Shown: in pieces, positions 33,534 through 40,786 of the stretch
Position numbering within the stretch: the first letter of the stretch is position 1
Layout: each line of letters starts with the position of its first letter
NCBI GenBank assembly: GCA_016192435.1
Contig: JACPUD010000069.1
Location: 1 to 64,000 of the forward strand
Direction of reading: 5' to 3'
Source of the DNA: Rhodocyclales bacterium
GTDB lineage: Bacteria > Pseudomonadota > Gammaproteobacteria > Burkholderiales > Rhodocyclaceae
DNA: 64,000 bases
Program-made: the position numbers and the translations under genes
The notes under the pieces: generated by a model
The model's input: only the letters and a program-made list of their open reading frames with translations
Told to the model about the DNA's origin: nothing
Database searches by the model: none

Positions 33534-34786
33534 TCGGAATCTCCTGGCAACGGAAGCACCATGCTAACGCGGAACCCGCCCTCCGCTCCGGCCGCCGTCT
33601 CCAGGCTGCCACCGAGCGCCACGACCCGCTCGCGCATGCCGATCAGGCCGTGGCCCGAGGCTGTCACCCCAGCGACGCCGCCGCCTGCCGCGCCACCCGC
33701 CACTCCTTCCGCCGCGAAACCCCGGCCGTTGTCTTCGATGCTGGCTTCCAGGCGGCCGTCACGTCGGCTCACCGCGAGCTGAATGCGGCTCGCCTGCGCG
33801 TGTTTGAGCACGTTCGTCAGCGCCTCCTGGACGCAGCGAAAGGCAGCCAGGGTCACGGCCTCGCCGAGGTCGCCGAGATCGCCTTCGAGTTCGAGCGCCA
33901 GTTCGACTTGCGGATGCCGAACCCGCCATTCGCGCCCGAGGTCGGCCAGGGCCGCAGCGAGATCCGGCTGTTCGAGCACCGCAGGGCGCAACTCGCGCAC
34001 GATGCGATGCACGCTGTCGTAAAGGCCGGCCGCAATCTCGTTGATCTTCGCCGTGCCCTGCACCGCACCGTCCGATTCGGTGCTGCGTGCGATCGACGCC
34101 GCGATCAGGCGGATCGCGGTCACCGACTGGCCCAGTTCGTCATGCAGCTCGCGTGCCAGGCGCTTGCGCTCCTCCTCGACGCCGGCCTGGATCAATCGCG
34201 TCACCTCGCGGTTTTCCGCCAGTTGCAGCGTGGTCGCCACCAGCCGCCGCGCATCGGCCTCGGTCGGACGCAGCAGGCGGCGCAGGAACAAGAGCAGCGC
34301 CCCATGCAGCACGGCGACGAAACCCAGGCCGAGCAGGAAAATCGCGCTCATGCTGTCCCAGGCATCGAGCACCGAACGCGAGGCATCGGGCACGATCTCG
34401 ATGCGCGCTCCAGGCAAGCCGATCACGGTCGCCTGCAGCCGCGGCTGCATGCGCGCCTCGAACCAGTCGGGGGCGCGGTGCCCGGCCTTGTAAGTGGCCG
34501 GTGGCGACTCGTAGCGCAACACGCCGTCGTTGGAGTAAAGCCGAATCACGTTGGCGCGCACCCGCTTCAGGCTTTGCAGGTAATCCACCATCACCATCGG
34601 CGCCGAGCCGAACATGCGGCTGGTCTGCGCCGCGGTGCCGAGCATCTGCACCGTGACGCGGTGCGCGGCCTCGACTTCTTCCTGTATCGAGCGGCGATGG
34701 TTGTCCACCAGCAGCCAGGTCAGGGCCACCAGGAAACCCAGATTGAGGCCGGCCACCAGCAGGTTCAGCCGCAGGCGCAGGCTCAT
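33530..34786 (-). CDS. sensor histidine kinase, NarX/UhpB type
   Basis: A 418-residue membrane sensor. A first helix (about 7-27), a periplasmic region of about 115 residues without a recognisable domain, and a second helix (about 145-170) precede the HisKA_3 dimerisation motif RLARELHDELGQSVTAIRLI (phospho-His in ELHDELGQ) and an HATPase domain (EALTNVLKHAQAS, EDNGRGF, GHGLIGMRERV). There is no HAMP domain. It pairs with the overlapping LuxR-type regulator. The stimulus may be periplasmic, for example an alcohol, a metal or PQQ; that is inference from location. Confidence 0.9.
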   Translation of the reverse strand: MSLRLRLNLLVAGLNLGFLVALTWLLVDNHRRSIQEEVEAAHRVTVQMLGTAAQTSRMFGSAPMVMVDYLQSLKRVRANVIRLYSNDGVLRYESPPATYKAGHRAPDWFEARMQPRLQATVIGLPGARIEIVPDASRSVLDAWDSMSAIFLLGLGFVAVLHGALLLFLRRLLRPTEADARRLVATTLQLAENREVTRLIQAGVEEERKRLARELHDELGQSVTAIRLIAASIARSTESDGAVQGTAKINEIAAGLYDSVHRIVRELRPAVLEQPDLAAALADLGREWRVRHPQVELALELEGDLGDLGEAVTLAAFRCVQEALTNVLKHAQASRIQLAVSRRDGRLEASIEDNGRGFAAEGVAGGAAGGGVAGVTASGHGLIGMRERVVALGGSLETAAGAEGGFRVSMVLPLPGDSE

Positions 34787-34825
34787 CGATGCATCACTCG
34801 GGCGGCAGGCAGATGTCCAGGGTGT

Positions 34826-35602
34826 CTAGGACGTGATGCGGAACACCACGGGCACATCGACGGTGAGCGGCCGGCCGGCCAGGGCCGCGGGCAGGGATGG
34901 CAGGGGGAAGGCCTGGCGCACCATTTCCAGCGCCTGCCGATCGAGTGTGTCATGGCCGCTTGAGCTTAGCACGCTGACCCCGAGCAGGCGGCCGTCCGCC
35001 GCGAGTTCCAGTTGCAGCACGGCCGTGCCCTGCCACTGGCGCAGCAAGGCGATACGCGGGTAGCGCTGGTGCTGGGCGATCGCGCCGGCCAGCTCGCGGC
35101 CATAGGCGGCCAGCGTCCCCGCGTCGACTGCAGTCGGGCGCGACGGCGCGGGGGGCGGGCCGGCGCGTGGCACTTCGATCGGCGGCGCGGCAGTCGGAGT
35201 CGGCTCGCCCTGGCGCAGGACCGGGGCGTCCCGCCCCGCTTCCGGGACCGGGCTGGCAAGCACAGGCGAGCTTCGCTGCGGTGCGGGCGCGCGGCGGCCC
35301 GGAGGCTGCGCCGCTGCAGCGGCGAAAGTTGGCGCTGGCGGCACGGCGAGCGCCTGGGGTCCGGGCGCAGGTGGCACGGCGAACCTCGCGGGTTCAGGCG
35401 CGGGCGCGATCAAGCGGGCCTGCAGGGCTTGTCGCGGCTCCGGCTCGTCCCTGCGGCCTTCCAGTCCGGGCAGCCAGCCCAGGGTAAAGCTGTGGATCAG
35501 CACGGAGGCGAGCACGGCCGCGCCGAAGTGCCAGTCGGCCCTGGCGCTGGGTCGGGTCATGGCTGGAAAGCTGAAGGGATATCCGAGTACGGCGGTATTC
35601 AT
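34826..35602 (-). CDS. tonB: TonB energy-transducing protein
   Basis: A 258-residue protein with one N-terminal membrane anchor (about residues 27-45, AAVLASVLIHSFTLGWL), a long Pro/Ala-rich periplasmic linker (about 60-155) and a C-terminal TonB domain (RYPRIALLRQWQGTAVLQLE, split as RYPRIALLRQ and WQGTAVLQLELAADG; SGHDTLDRQALEMV). There are no exbB or exbD genes nearby, so it must use partners encoded elsewhere. It lies 39 bp upstream of the histidine kinase gene on the same strand. A dispersed repeat inside the linker encodes VPPAPTF. Confidence 0.88.
   Translation of the reverse strand: MNTAVLGYPFSFPAMTRPSARADWHFGAAVLASVLIHSFTLGWLPGLEGRRDEPEPRQALQARLIAPAPEPARFAVPPAPGPQALAVPPAPTFAAAAAQPPGRRAPAPQRSSPVLASPVPEAGRDAPVLRQGEPTPTAAPPIEVPRAGPPPAPSRPTAVDAGTLAAYGRELAGAIAQHQRYPRIALLRQWQGTAVLQLELAADGRLLGVSVLSSSGHDTLDRQALEMVRQAFPLPSLPAALAGRPLTVDVPVVFRITS
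35324..35348 (+). repeat. dispersed 25-bp repeat, copy 10, inside tonB
   Basis: GAAAGTTGGCGCTGGCG then GCACGGCG, a close match to the consensus. On the tonB coding strand it encodes VPPAPTF in the proline-rich linker. Confidence 0.75.
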
Positions 35603-35650
35603 GCCCCAAAGCTAGCGCATCCGGCGGCCGGATTCCATTCCCGGACGGCA

Positions 35651-35666
35651 AATCATGAAAATCATT
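35651..35666. promoter_or_regulatory. shared TonB-gene motif, site upstream of tonB
   Basis: AATCATGAAAATCATT, whose reverse complement is AATGATTTTCATGATT, lies 49 bp before the tonB start and about 150 bp before the small open frame at 35803. The core is the same as at 24406 and 32864. Confidence 0.5.
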
Positions 35667-35715
35667 ACCGCGGCGAACCCGGCCGCTGCACCCGGCACGA
35701 CAATGAAATACTCCT

Positions 35716-35730
35716 TGGCCTCATCCTTGC
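35716..35730 (+). promoter_or_regulatory. possible sigma-54 promoter of the NosR-like gene
   Basis: TGGCCTCATCCTTGC has GG-N10-GC spacing and a perfect TTGC. The predicted start near 35742 lies about 60 bases before the small open frame at 35803. The -24 element is less perfect than the other four. Confidence 0.6.
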
Positions 35731-35802
35731 TTTGGGTTTCCGATTGATCTCGAAGCCGGCGCGGTAACAAATCCGACGCGGGCCGCAAACTGAGGAGATG
35801 CA

Positions 35803-35874
35803 GTGGCACTTGAAGAAGCACGCCTGACCAAGCCGGCGCCGGCGCGCGCCACCCCTGCCGATGTGCGCGCCTAG
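35803..35874 (+). CDS. possible 23-residue leader peptide
   Basis: A GTG at 35803 with GAGGAG a few bases upstream opens a frame reading MALEEARLTKPAPARATPAD-VRA and ending at TAG 35872-35874, overlapping the start of the NosR-like gene by 14 bases. This suggests translational coupling. It does not resemble PqqA (no Glu-x3-Tyr core) and I know no homologue. It may also be chance. Confidence 0.35.
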   Translation: MALEEARLTKPAPARATPADVRA

Positions 35875-37981
35875 GCTCATCCGCGCCGCCAGGGCAGGCG
35901 CAGGATTGCTGGCGGGCCTGCTGCTGTGCTACCTGCCGGCGGCGGCCGGCGACTTGACCCGGGCCGATATCGAGCGACGCTTTGCGCGGCCGCTGCATGT
36001 CGGCGAAAAGCTGCGCGAGATCGCCGCCTGGCCGCTGAGCAGCGAACTCCAGCCCGATGCCGGACCCGTCGGCTATGTCTTCGAATCGATCGACCTGGCG
36101 CCGATACCGGGCTTCGAGGGCACGCCGCTGAACCTGCTGGTGGCGATCGACGCCGACGGCAAGTTCATCGATGTCGAAGTCCTGCGCCAGCACGAGCCGG
36201 TGTTTCTCGGCGGCCTCGGCCCGCTGCCGCTCCAGGAGTTCGTCAAGCAGTACCAGGGCAAGAACCTCAAGCAGGACATCACGGTCGCCAGCACTTACGG
36301 CGCCACCCGCGCCGGCGGAGGCAAGCGTGTCGTGCTCGACGGCGTGGCCAAGGCCACCGCCTCGGTGCGCATCGTCAATCAGTCGGTGCTCGCCGCGTCC
36401 CTCGCGGTCGCCCGCGCCCGCCTCGGCTTTGCCGATCCCGGCAGCGGCGCGCCGCCAGCCGTGGTCAAGCCGCTGCCCTTCGAGGCCATGGACTTCGCCA
36501 CCCTGGTCCAGCGCGGCTACGTGCAGCGCCTGTCCCTGAGCAATGCCGATGTCGAGCAGCTGTTCGCCGGCAGCGAAGGCGCCGGCAGCGACGAACAGGC
36601 GCTGAGCAAGCCGGAAGAACTCTTCGTCGAAGTCTATGTGGCCTATCTCAATGCGCCCAGCATCGGCCGCAATCTGCTCGGCGATGCCGCCTGGGCGAAG
36701 TTCCAGGCCTATCTGGTGGACGAGCGCCCGGCGTTCTGGATCGCCACCCGCGGCCGCTATGCGCTGGTCGACGAGGCCTTCGTGCCGGGCACGCCGCCGC
36801 CGCGCCTGGCGCTGGTGCAAAGCGAACTGCCGATCGAGCTGCGCGATGCCAACCGCGACTACGCGCGCCTGCCAGCACTCGGCGAATTGACCAGCGCCCT
36901 GATCCTGACCGCACCGGCCCATGCCGGACTCGATCCGGGACGGCCCATGGAGTTTCGCTTCAGCGTCAGCCGCGCCCGCGGCATGATCCTGCCGGTCCTG
37001 ACGCAGCAGCAGATCAGCCTGCGCTATACGCCGCCCGCGGAACTCTTCGACTACCCGCCGCGGCCGCTGCCGGAATGGCTGCAGGCCTGGCAGGGGCGGC
37101 TGCCCGACCTGTTGGTGATCGGCGCCGCGCTGCTGCTGCTGTGCGCCGTGCTGCTGCGCCCGCGCTGGTTCGCGGTGAAGCCGCGCCGCCTGTTCTGGTT
37201 CCGCAGCGGCTTCCTCGCCTTCACCCTGGGCTACATCGGCTGGTATGCGCAGGGCCAGCTTTCGATCGTGCAGATCACCGGTGCGATCAAATCCCTGGTT
37301 GCCGGCGGCGGACTCAAGAGCTTTCTCTACGACCCGGTTTCGCTCCTGCTGATCGCCTTCACCCTGGTCAGCCTAGGCGTCTGGGGCCGCGGCACTTTCT
37401 GCGGCTGGCTCTGTCCCTTCGGCGCCCTGCAGGAGTTCGTGGCGCGGCTCGCCGGCGCGCTGCGCCTGCCGCAGTGGCGCCTGCCGGCGTCTGTGTCGCG
37501 CCTGCTGGCACGCAGCCGCTATGCGATCCTCGCCCTGCTGGTCGGCGCCGCCGCCTTTGCCCCGGCCGCCGCCGAGAGGCTGGTGGAGATCGAACCCTTC
37601 AAGACCGCCATCACGGTCGGTTTCCAGCGCGAATGGCCCTTCCTGCTCTGGGCCGGCGGCCTGCTGCTGGCCGGCGCCTTCGTGTACAAGTTCTTCTGCC
37701 GCTTCATCTGCCCGCTCGGCGCGGCGCTGACGCTGGGCGGCAGGCTGCGGCGCTGGAACTGGCTGCCGCGCATCGAGGCCTGCGGCCAGCCCTGCCAGAA
37801 GTGTCGCAACACCTGCCGCTACGAGGCTATCCTGCCCGGCGGCGCCATCGCCTATGACGAATGTTTCGAGTGCCTCGACTGCGTCGGCATCTACCACGAC
37901 AGCAGGCGTTGCGGACCGCAACGCCTGCAGGCGGCCAGGGGCAAGCACATCGTCTTCCCGCTGCGCCGGAAAAATCCCTGA
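35861..37981 (+). CDS. NosR/NirI-like flavin and iron-sulfur membrane protein
   Basis: A 706-residue protein with the NosR plan: signal/first helix (about 8-28), a periplasmic FMN-binding domain (about 60-190, with STYGATRAGGG as the likely covalent flavin site), several membrane helices (about 415-605), two CxxxCP motifs (FCGWLCPFGALQEF and FCRFICPLGA) and a C-terminal ferredoxin-like part (CGQPCQKCRNTC, CFECLDC). NosR supplies electrons to nitrous oxide reductase, but no nosZ or other nos gene is nearby. A possible sigma-54 promoter lies upstream. It may serve electron transfer across the membrane for this oxidation locus. No good ribosome site precedes the ATG. Confidence 0.85.
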   Translation: MCAPRLIRAARAGAGLLAGLLLCYLPAAAGDLTRADIERRFARPLHVGEKLREIAAWPLSSELQPDAGPVGYVFESIDLAPIPGFEGTPLNLLVAIDADGKFIDVEVLRQHEPVFLGGLGPLPLQEFVKQYQGKNLKQDITVASTYGATRAGGGKRVVLDGVAKATASVRIVNQSVLAASLAVARARLGFADPGSGAPPAVVKPLPFEAMDFATLVQRGYVQRLSLSNADVEQLFAGSEGAGSDEQALSKPEELFVEVYVAYLNAPSIGRNLLGDAAWAKFQAYLVDERPAFWIATRGRYALVDEAFVPGTPPPRLALVQSELPIELRDANRDYARLPALGELTSALILTAPAHAGLDPGRPMEFRFSVSRARGMILPVLTQQQISLRYTPPAELFDYPPRPLPEWLQAWQGRLPDLLVIGAALLLLCAVLLRPRWFAVKPRRLFWFRSGFLAFTLGYIGWYAQGQLSIVQITGAIKSLVAGGGLKSFLYDPVSLLLIAFTLVSLGVWGRGTFCGWLCPFGALQEFVARLAGALRLPQWRLPASVSRLLARSRYAILALLVGAAAFAPAAAERLVEIEPFKTAITVGFQREWPFLLWAGGLLLAGAFVYKFFCRFICPLGAALTLGGRLRRWNWLPRIEACGQPCQKCRNTCRYEAILPGGAIAYDECFECLDCVGIYHDSRRCGPQRLQAARGKHIVFPLRRKNP

Positions 37982-38003
37982 GCGCCAGGCCTGAGCCTTG
38001 ACG

Positions 38004-38633
38004 TCAGGGATTGGTGCCCGGGGTCCAGCGCGGCAGCGAGAGGCCGCGAATGATCCCGGCGACGCCGCGCCAGAGTTTTGGCAGCAGCCAGACGATCAGC
38101 GCCACCAGCACCAGCAGCAGCGCCAGCATCAGCCACGGGTGGGCGAACATCAGCCACAGCACGGCGAGCACCGCGACGTCTTCGCCGGCCGAGGCGGCGA
38201 TGTTGGTGAAGGGTTCCGGCGAGGCGTTGATCAGGGCGCGCGTGCCGGCCTTGGTGAAGTGCGTGCCGGCCGCCAGCGTGCCGCCCAGCAGCGCCATCGC
38301 GGTCTGCCATTCGACGCCCTGGCCGCCGAAGGCCAGCGCGGCAAGCGCGGCGCCGGCGGGAATGCGGATGAAGGTATGCACGGTGTCCCAGATTGAATCC
38401 AGCAGCGGGATCTTGTCGGCGAAAAACTCGATGGTCAGCATCAGGGCGGCGGCGCCCAGCAGCCAGGTGTGTTCGAGCAGTTGCAGGCCCGGCGGCAGCG
38501 CTATCCAGCCCAGCCTGCCGGCCAGGCCGACGACGAACAGCGCGGTGTAGAGCCGCAGGCCCGAGGCCCAGCCAAGCCCGGCGGCCAGTGCCAGGAGGCC
38601 GGCAAGGTCGAGCGGCAGATGGGCCAGGTCCAT
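38004..38633 (-). CDS. DUF4126 family membrane protein
   Basis: A 209-residue inner-membrane protein with about five helices and a characteristic GLGWASGLRLYTALFVVGLA, fitting DUF4126. Segments AGTHFTKAGTRALINASPEP and SAGEDVAVLAVLWLM are family-like. The ATG at 38633 follows GGAGCATCGATC; an in-frame ATG ten codons upstream is possible. It is convergent with the NosR-like gene, 22 bp apart. The function is unknown. Confidence 0.75.
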   Translation of the reverse strand: MDLAHLPLDLAGLLALAAGLGWASGLRLYTALFVVGLAGRLGWIALPPGLQLLEHTWLLGAAALMLTIEFFADKIPLLDSIWDTVHTFIRIPAGAALAALAFGGQGVEWQTAMALLGGTLAAGTHFTKAGTRALINASPEPFTNIAASAGEDVAVLAVLWLMFAHPWLMLALLLVLVALIVWLLPKLWRGVAGIIRGLSLPRWTPGTNP

Positions 38634-38824
38634 GATCGATGCTCCGTGCTGAGGAAAGCTCACGTCGCCACTATAGCTCCTGGCCGCAATTCCTCAAGTC
38701 GAGTCCGCAGCGAACCGTGCAAACTGCCACATGTGTCGACAATTTGCGGCAGGCCTTTTTCGGGCACACTTGTAAGCAATCGCGGCTTTGGCCGACCAAG
38801 CCAGACCATCTCCGGAGACACGGC

Positions 38825-39823
38825 ATGCATGACACGCTGCACCTGCTGACCCAGACCGACTTTCCCGCCATCAGGCGACGCGGGATCGAAACCCTGCAAC
38901 TCAACCTCGGCTACCGCTGCAACCAGAGCTGCCTGCACTGCCACGTCAATGCCGGGCCCAAGCGCACCGAGGAAATGACGGCTGAAACCATCGATGCGGT
39001 GCTTGCCTTCATTGCCGCCAGCCCCGGCATCCGGACCATCGACCTCACCGGCGGCGCGCCGGAACTCAACCCGCAGTTCCGTCGCCTGGTGATCGCGGCG
39101 CGCGCGCGCGGCCTGCGCGTGATCGACCGCTGCAACCTGACCATACTCGAAGAGCCGGGTTTCGCCGACCTGGCCGATTTTCTCGCCGGCCACCGGGTCG
39201 AGATCGTCGCCTCGCTGCCCTGCTACCTCGAAGAGAACGTCGACCGGCAGCGCGGCAAGGGCGTGTTCGAAGCCAGCCTGCGCGCGCTGAAGAAACTCAA
39301 TGCGCTGGGTTACGGCCAGGAGGGCAGCGGTCTCGGCCTCAACCTGGTCTACAACCCGCAGGGGCCCAGCCTGCCGCCGCCGCAGGCCGCGCTGCAGGCC
39401 GACTACAAGCGGCATCTCGGCGAAAATTACGGCATCGTCTTCAACGAGTTGTTCACCCTGGCCAACATGCCGATCCAGCGCTTCGGCAGCACGCTGATTT
39501 CCAGGGGCCAGTTCAATGCCTACATGGAGCTGCTGCGCACGGCACACCATGACGACAACCTGGACCAGGTGATGTGCCGCAGCCTGGTCAGCATCGACTG
39601 GCAGGGCTATCTCTACGACTGCGACTTCAATCAGCAACTGGGCCTGGCGATTCCCGGCGTGCGCAGCGGCCGCCTGCATATCACCGAGGCCGCCGCGATC
39701 GGCCTGGACGGTCAGCCGATCCGCATCGCCGATCACTGCTATGGCTGCACCGCCGGCCAGGGTTCGAGTTGCGGCGGCGCGCTGGGCCACGAGACGGCCC
39801 CGGCGCCCGGCTGCGGCCGTTGA
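38825..39823 (+). CDS. arsS: arsenosugar biosynthesis radical SAM protein
   Basis: A 332-residue radical SAM enzyme. The iron-sulfur motif is CNQSCLHCH (C32, C36, C39), followed by TGGAPELNPQFR as in ArsS. The C-terminal cysteine block DHCYGCTAGQGSSCGG is diagnostic of this family. ArsS transfers the 5'-deoxyadenosyl group of SAM to dimethylated arsenic on the way to arsenosugars. The ATG at 38825 has GGAG 7 bases upstream. The companion methyltransferase gene arsM lies 16 kb away at 55480, so the pathway is split in this genome. Confidence 0.9.
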   Translation: MHDTLHLLTQTDFPAIRRRGIETLQLNLGYRCNQSCLHCHVNAGPKRTEEMTAETIDAVLAFIAASPGIRTIDLTGGAPELNPQFRRLVIAARARGLRVIDRCNLTILEEPGFADLADFLAGHRVEIVASLPCYLEENVDRQRGKGVFEASLRALKKLNALGYGQEGSGLGLNLVYNPQGPSLPPPQAALQADYKRHLGENYGIVFNELFTLANMPIQRFGSTLISRGQFNAYMELLRTAHHDDNLDQVMCRSLVSIDWQGYLYDCDFNQQLGLAIPGVRSGRLHITEAAAIGLDGQPIRIADHCYGCTAGQGSSCGGALGHETAPAPGCGR

Positions 39824-39872
39824 AGACCCCGCCCGCCGACAGGAAATCTGAAACGTCTGGAAAGAATCCGCG

Positions 39873-40556
39873 ATGACTCCACTGCACGACATCGACGCCT
39901 GCGTGTTCGACGCCTACGGCACGCTGTTCGACTTCAACAGCGCCGCGAGCGCCGCCAGGGATGAACTGGGCGAGGACTGGCAGCGCCTGTCCGAGCTGTG
40001 GCGCCTGAAGCAGTTGCAATACACCTGGCTGCGCGGACTGGCGGAACATCATGCCGATTTCTGGCAGGTCACCGGCGACGCGCTGGACTTCGCGCTGGCC
40101 ACGCTCAACATCGAGCGGCCCGGCCTGCGCGCGCGCCTGATGAATCTCTACCTCCAGCTCAGCACCTATCCGGAAGTGCCGGCCATGCTGCAGGAATTGA
40201 AGCAACGCGGCATCAAGCTCGCCATCCTGTCCAACGGCAACCCGCCGATGCTGGCCGCGGTGGTGAGCAATTCCGGACTGGAGGGCGTATTCGATGCCGT
40301 GCTGTCGGTCGAGGAAGTCGGCGTGTACAAGCCGCATCCGCTGGTCTATGGGCTGGCCGCGCAGCGCCTGGCGATCACGCCGTCGCGCATCTGCTTCCTT
40401 TCGTCGAACGGCTGGGACGCCTATTCGGCCAAGGCCTTCGGCTTTCGCGTGATCTGGTGCAACCGCTTCGGCCAGGCCCCGGAACGGATCCCGGCGACGC
40501 CGGACGGCGAGATCGACAACCTCGGCGCGCTGCCGGCCCTGCTCGAGCAGGCCTAG
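39873..40556 (+). CDS. haloacid dehalogenase, type II (HAD superfamily)
   Basis: A 227-residue cytoplasmic HAD hydrolase. The nucleophile D13 is in ACVFDAYGTLFD; then LSNGNPPML (motif II) and KPHPLVYGLA with SSNGWDAYSAKAFG (motifs III-IV). The pattern and length match L-2-haloacid dehalogenases, which convert 2-haloacids to 2-hydroxyacids, but the family also contains other phosphatases. It follows arsS by 49 bp on the same strand and may be co-transcribed. Confidence 0.82.
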   Translation: MTPLHDIDACVFDAYGTLFDFNSAASAARDELGEDWQRLSELWRLKQLQYTWLRGLAEHHADFWQVTGDALDFALATLNIERPGLRARLMNLYLQLSTYPEVPAMLQELKQRGIKLAILSNGNPPMLAAVVSNSGLEGVFDAVLSVEEVGVYKPHPLVYGLAAQRLAITPSRICFLSSNGWDAYSAKAFGFRVIWCNRFGQAPERIPATPDGEIDNLGALPALLEQA

Positions 40557-40583
40557 CCCGCGCCCACAGGCCGGCTTGCCGCG

Positions 40584-40608
40584 CAGAGTTGGCGCTTGCC
40601 GGCGCGCG
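40584..40608 (+). repeat. dispersed 25-bp repeat, copy 11 (degenerate)
   Basis: CAGAGTTGGCGCTTGCC then GGCGCGCG, 28 bp after the dehalogenase stop. The second half is eroded. Confidence 0.45.
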
Positions 40609-40786
40609 AAGCGCTTTCCCCGGCAGACAGAGTCCGACCCGGCGACGGCAAGGCGAGGTGGACGCCCGATTGCCAAATGCGTATGCTGATCCAGGAAGTT
40701 GGCGGCGGGCTGCCGCAATCCGCAGCCGCCCACCCCGACCTGCAAGCCTAGCCCACCAATGTCCGACTAAAACTCGAAGCAAGATC

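Noticed and set aside
30655-33612. Extension of the PqqU-like receptor to 985 residues.
   Set aside because: The extra N-terminus overlaps the response-regulator gene out of frame; the ATG at 32784 gives a proper signal peptide.
34787-34830. A TGGACAT...CTGC sequence upstream of the histidine kinase as a sigma-54 promoter.
   Set aside because: Spacing fits but the -24 element lacks TGGC and the -12 is CTGC; too weak, and tonB is likely co-transcribed.
35803-35874. The small frame as a PqqA precursor peptide.
   Set aside because: PqqA needs a Glu-x3-Tyr core, and there is no tyrosine in this frame; no pqq genes are nearby.
40690-40716. GAAGTTGGCGGCGGGCTGCCG as a further copy of the dispersed repeat.
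   Set aside because: Only the first nine or so bases fit; the rest diverges.
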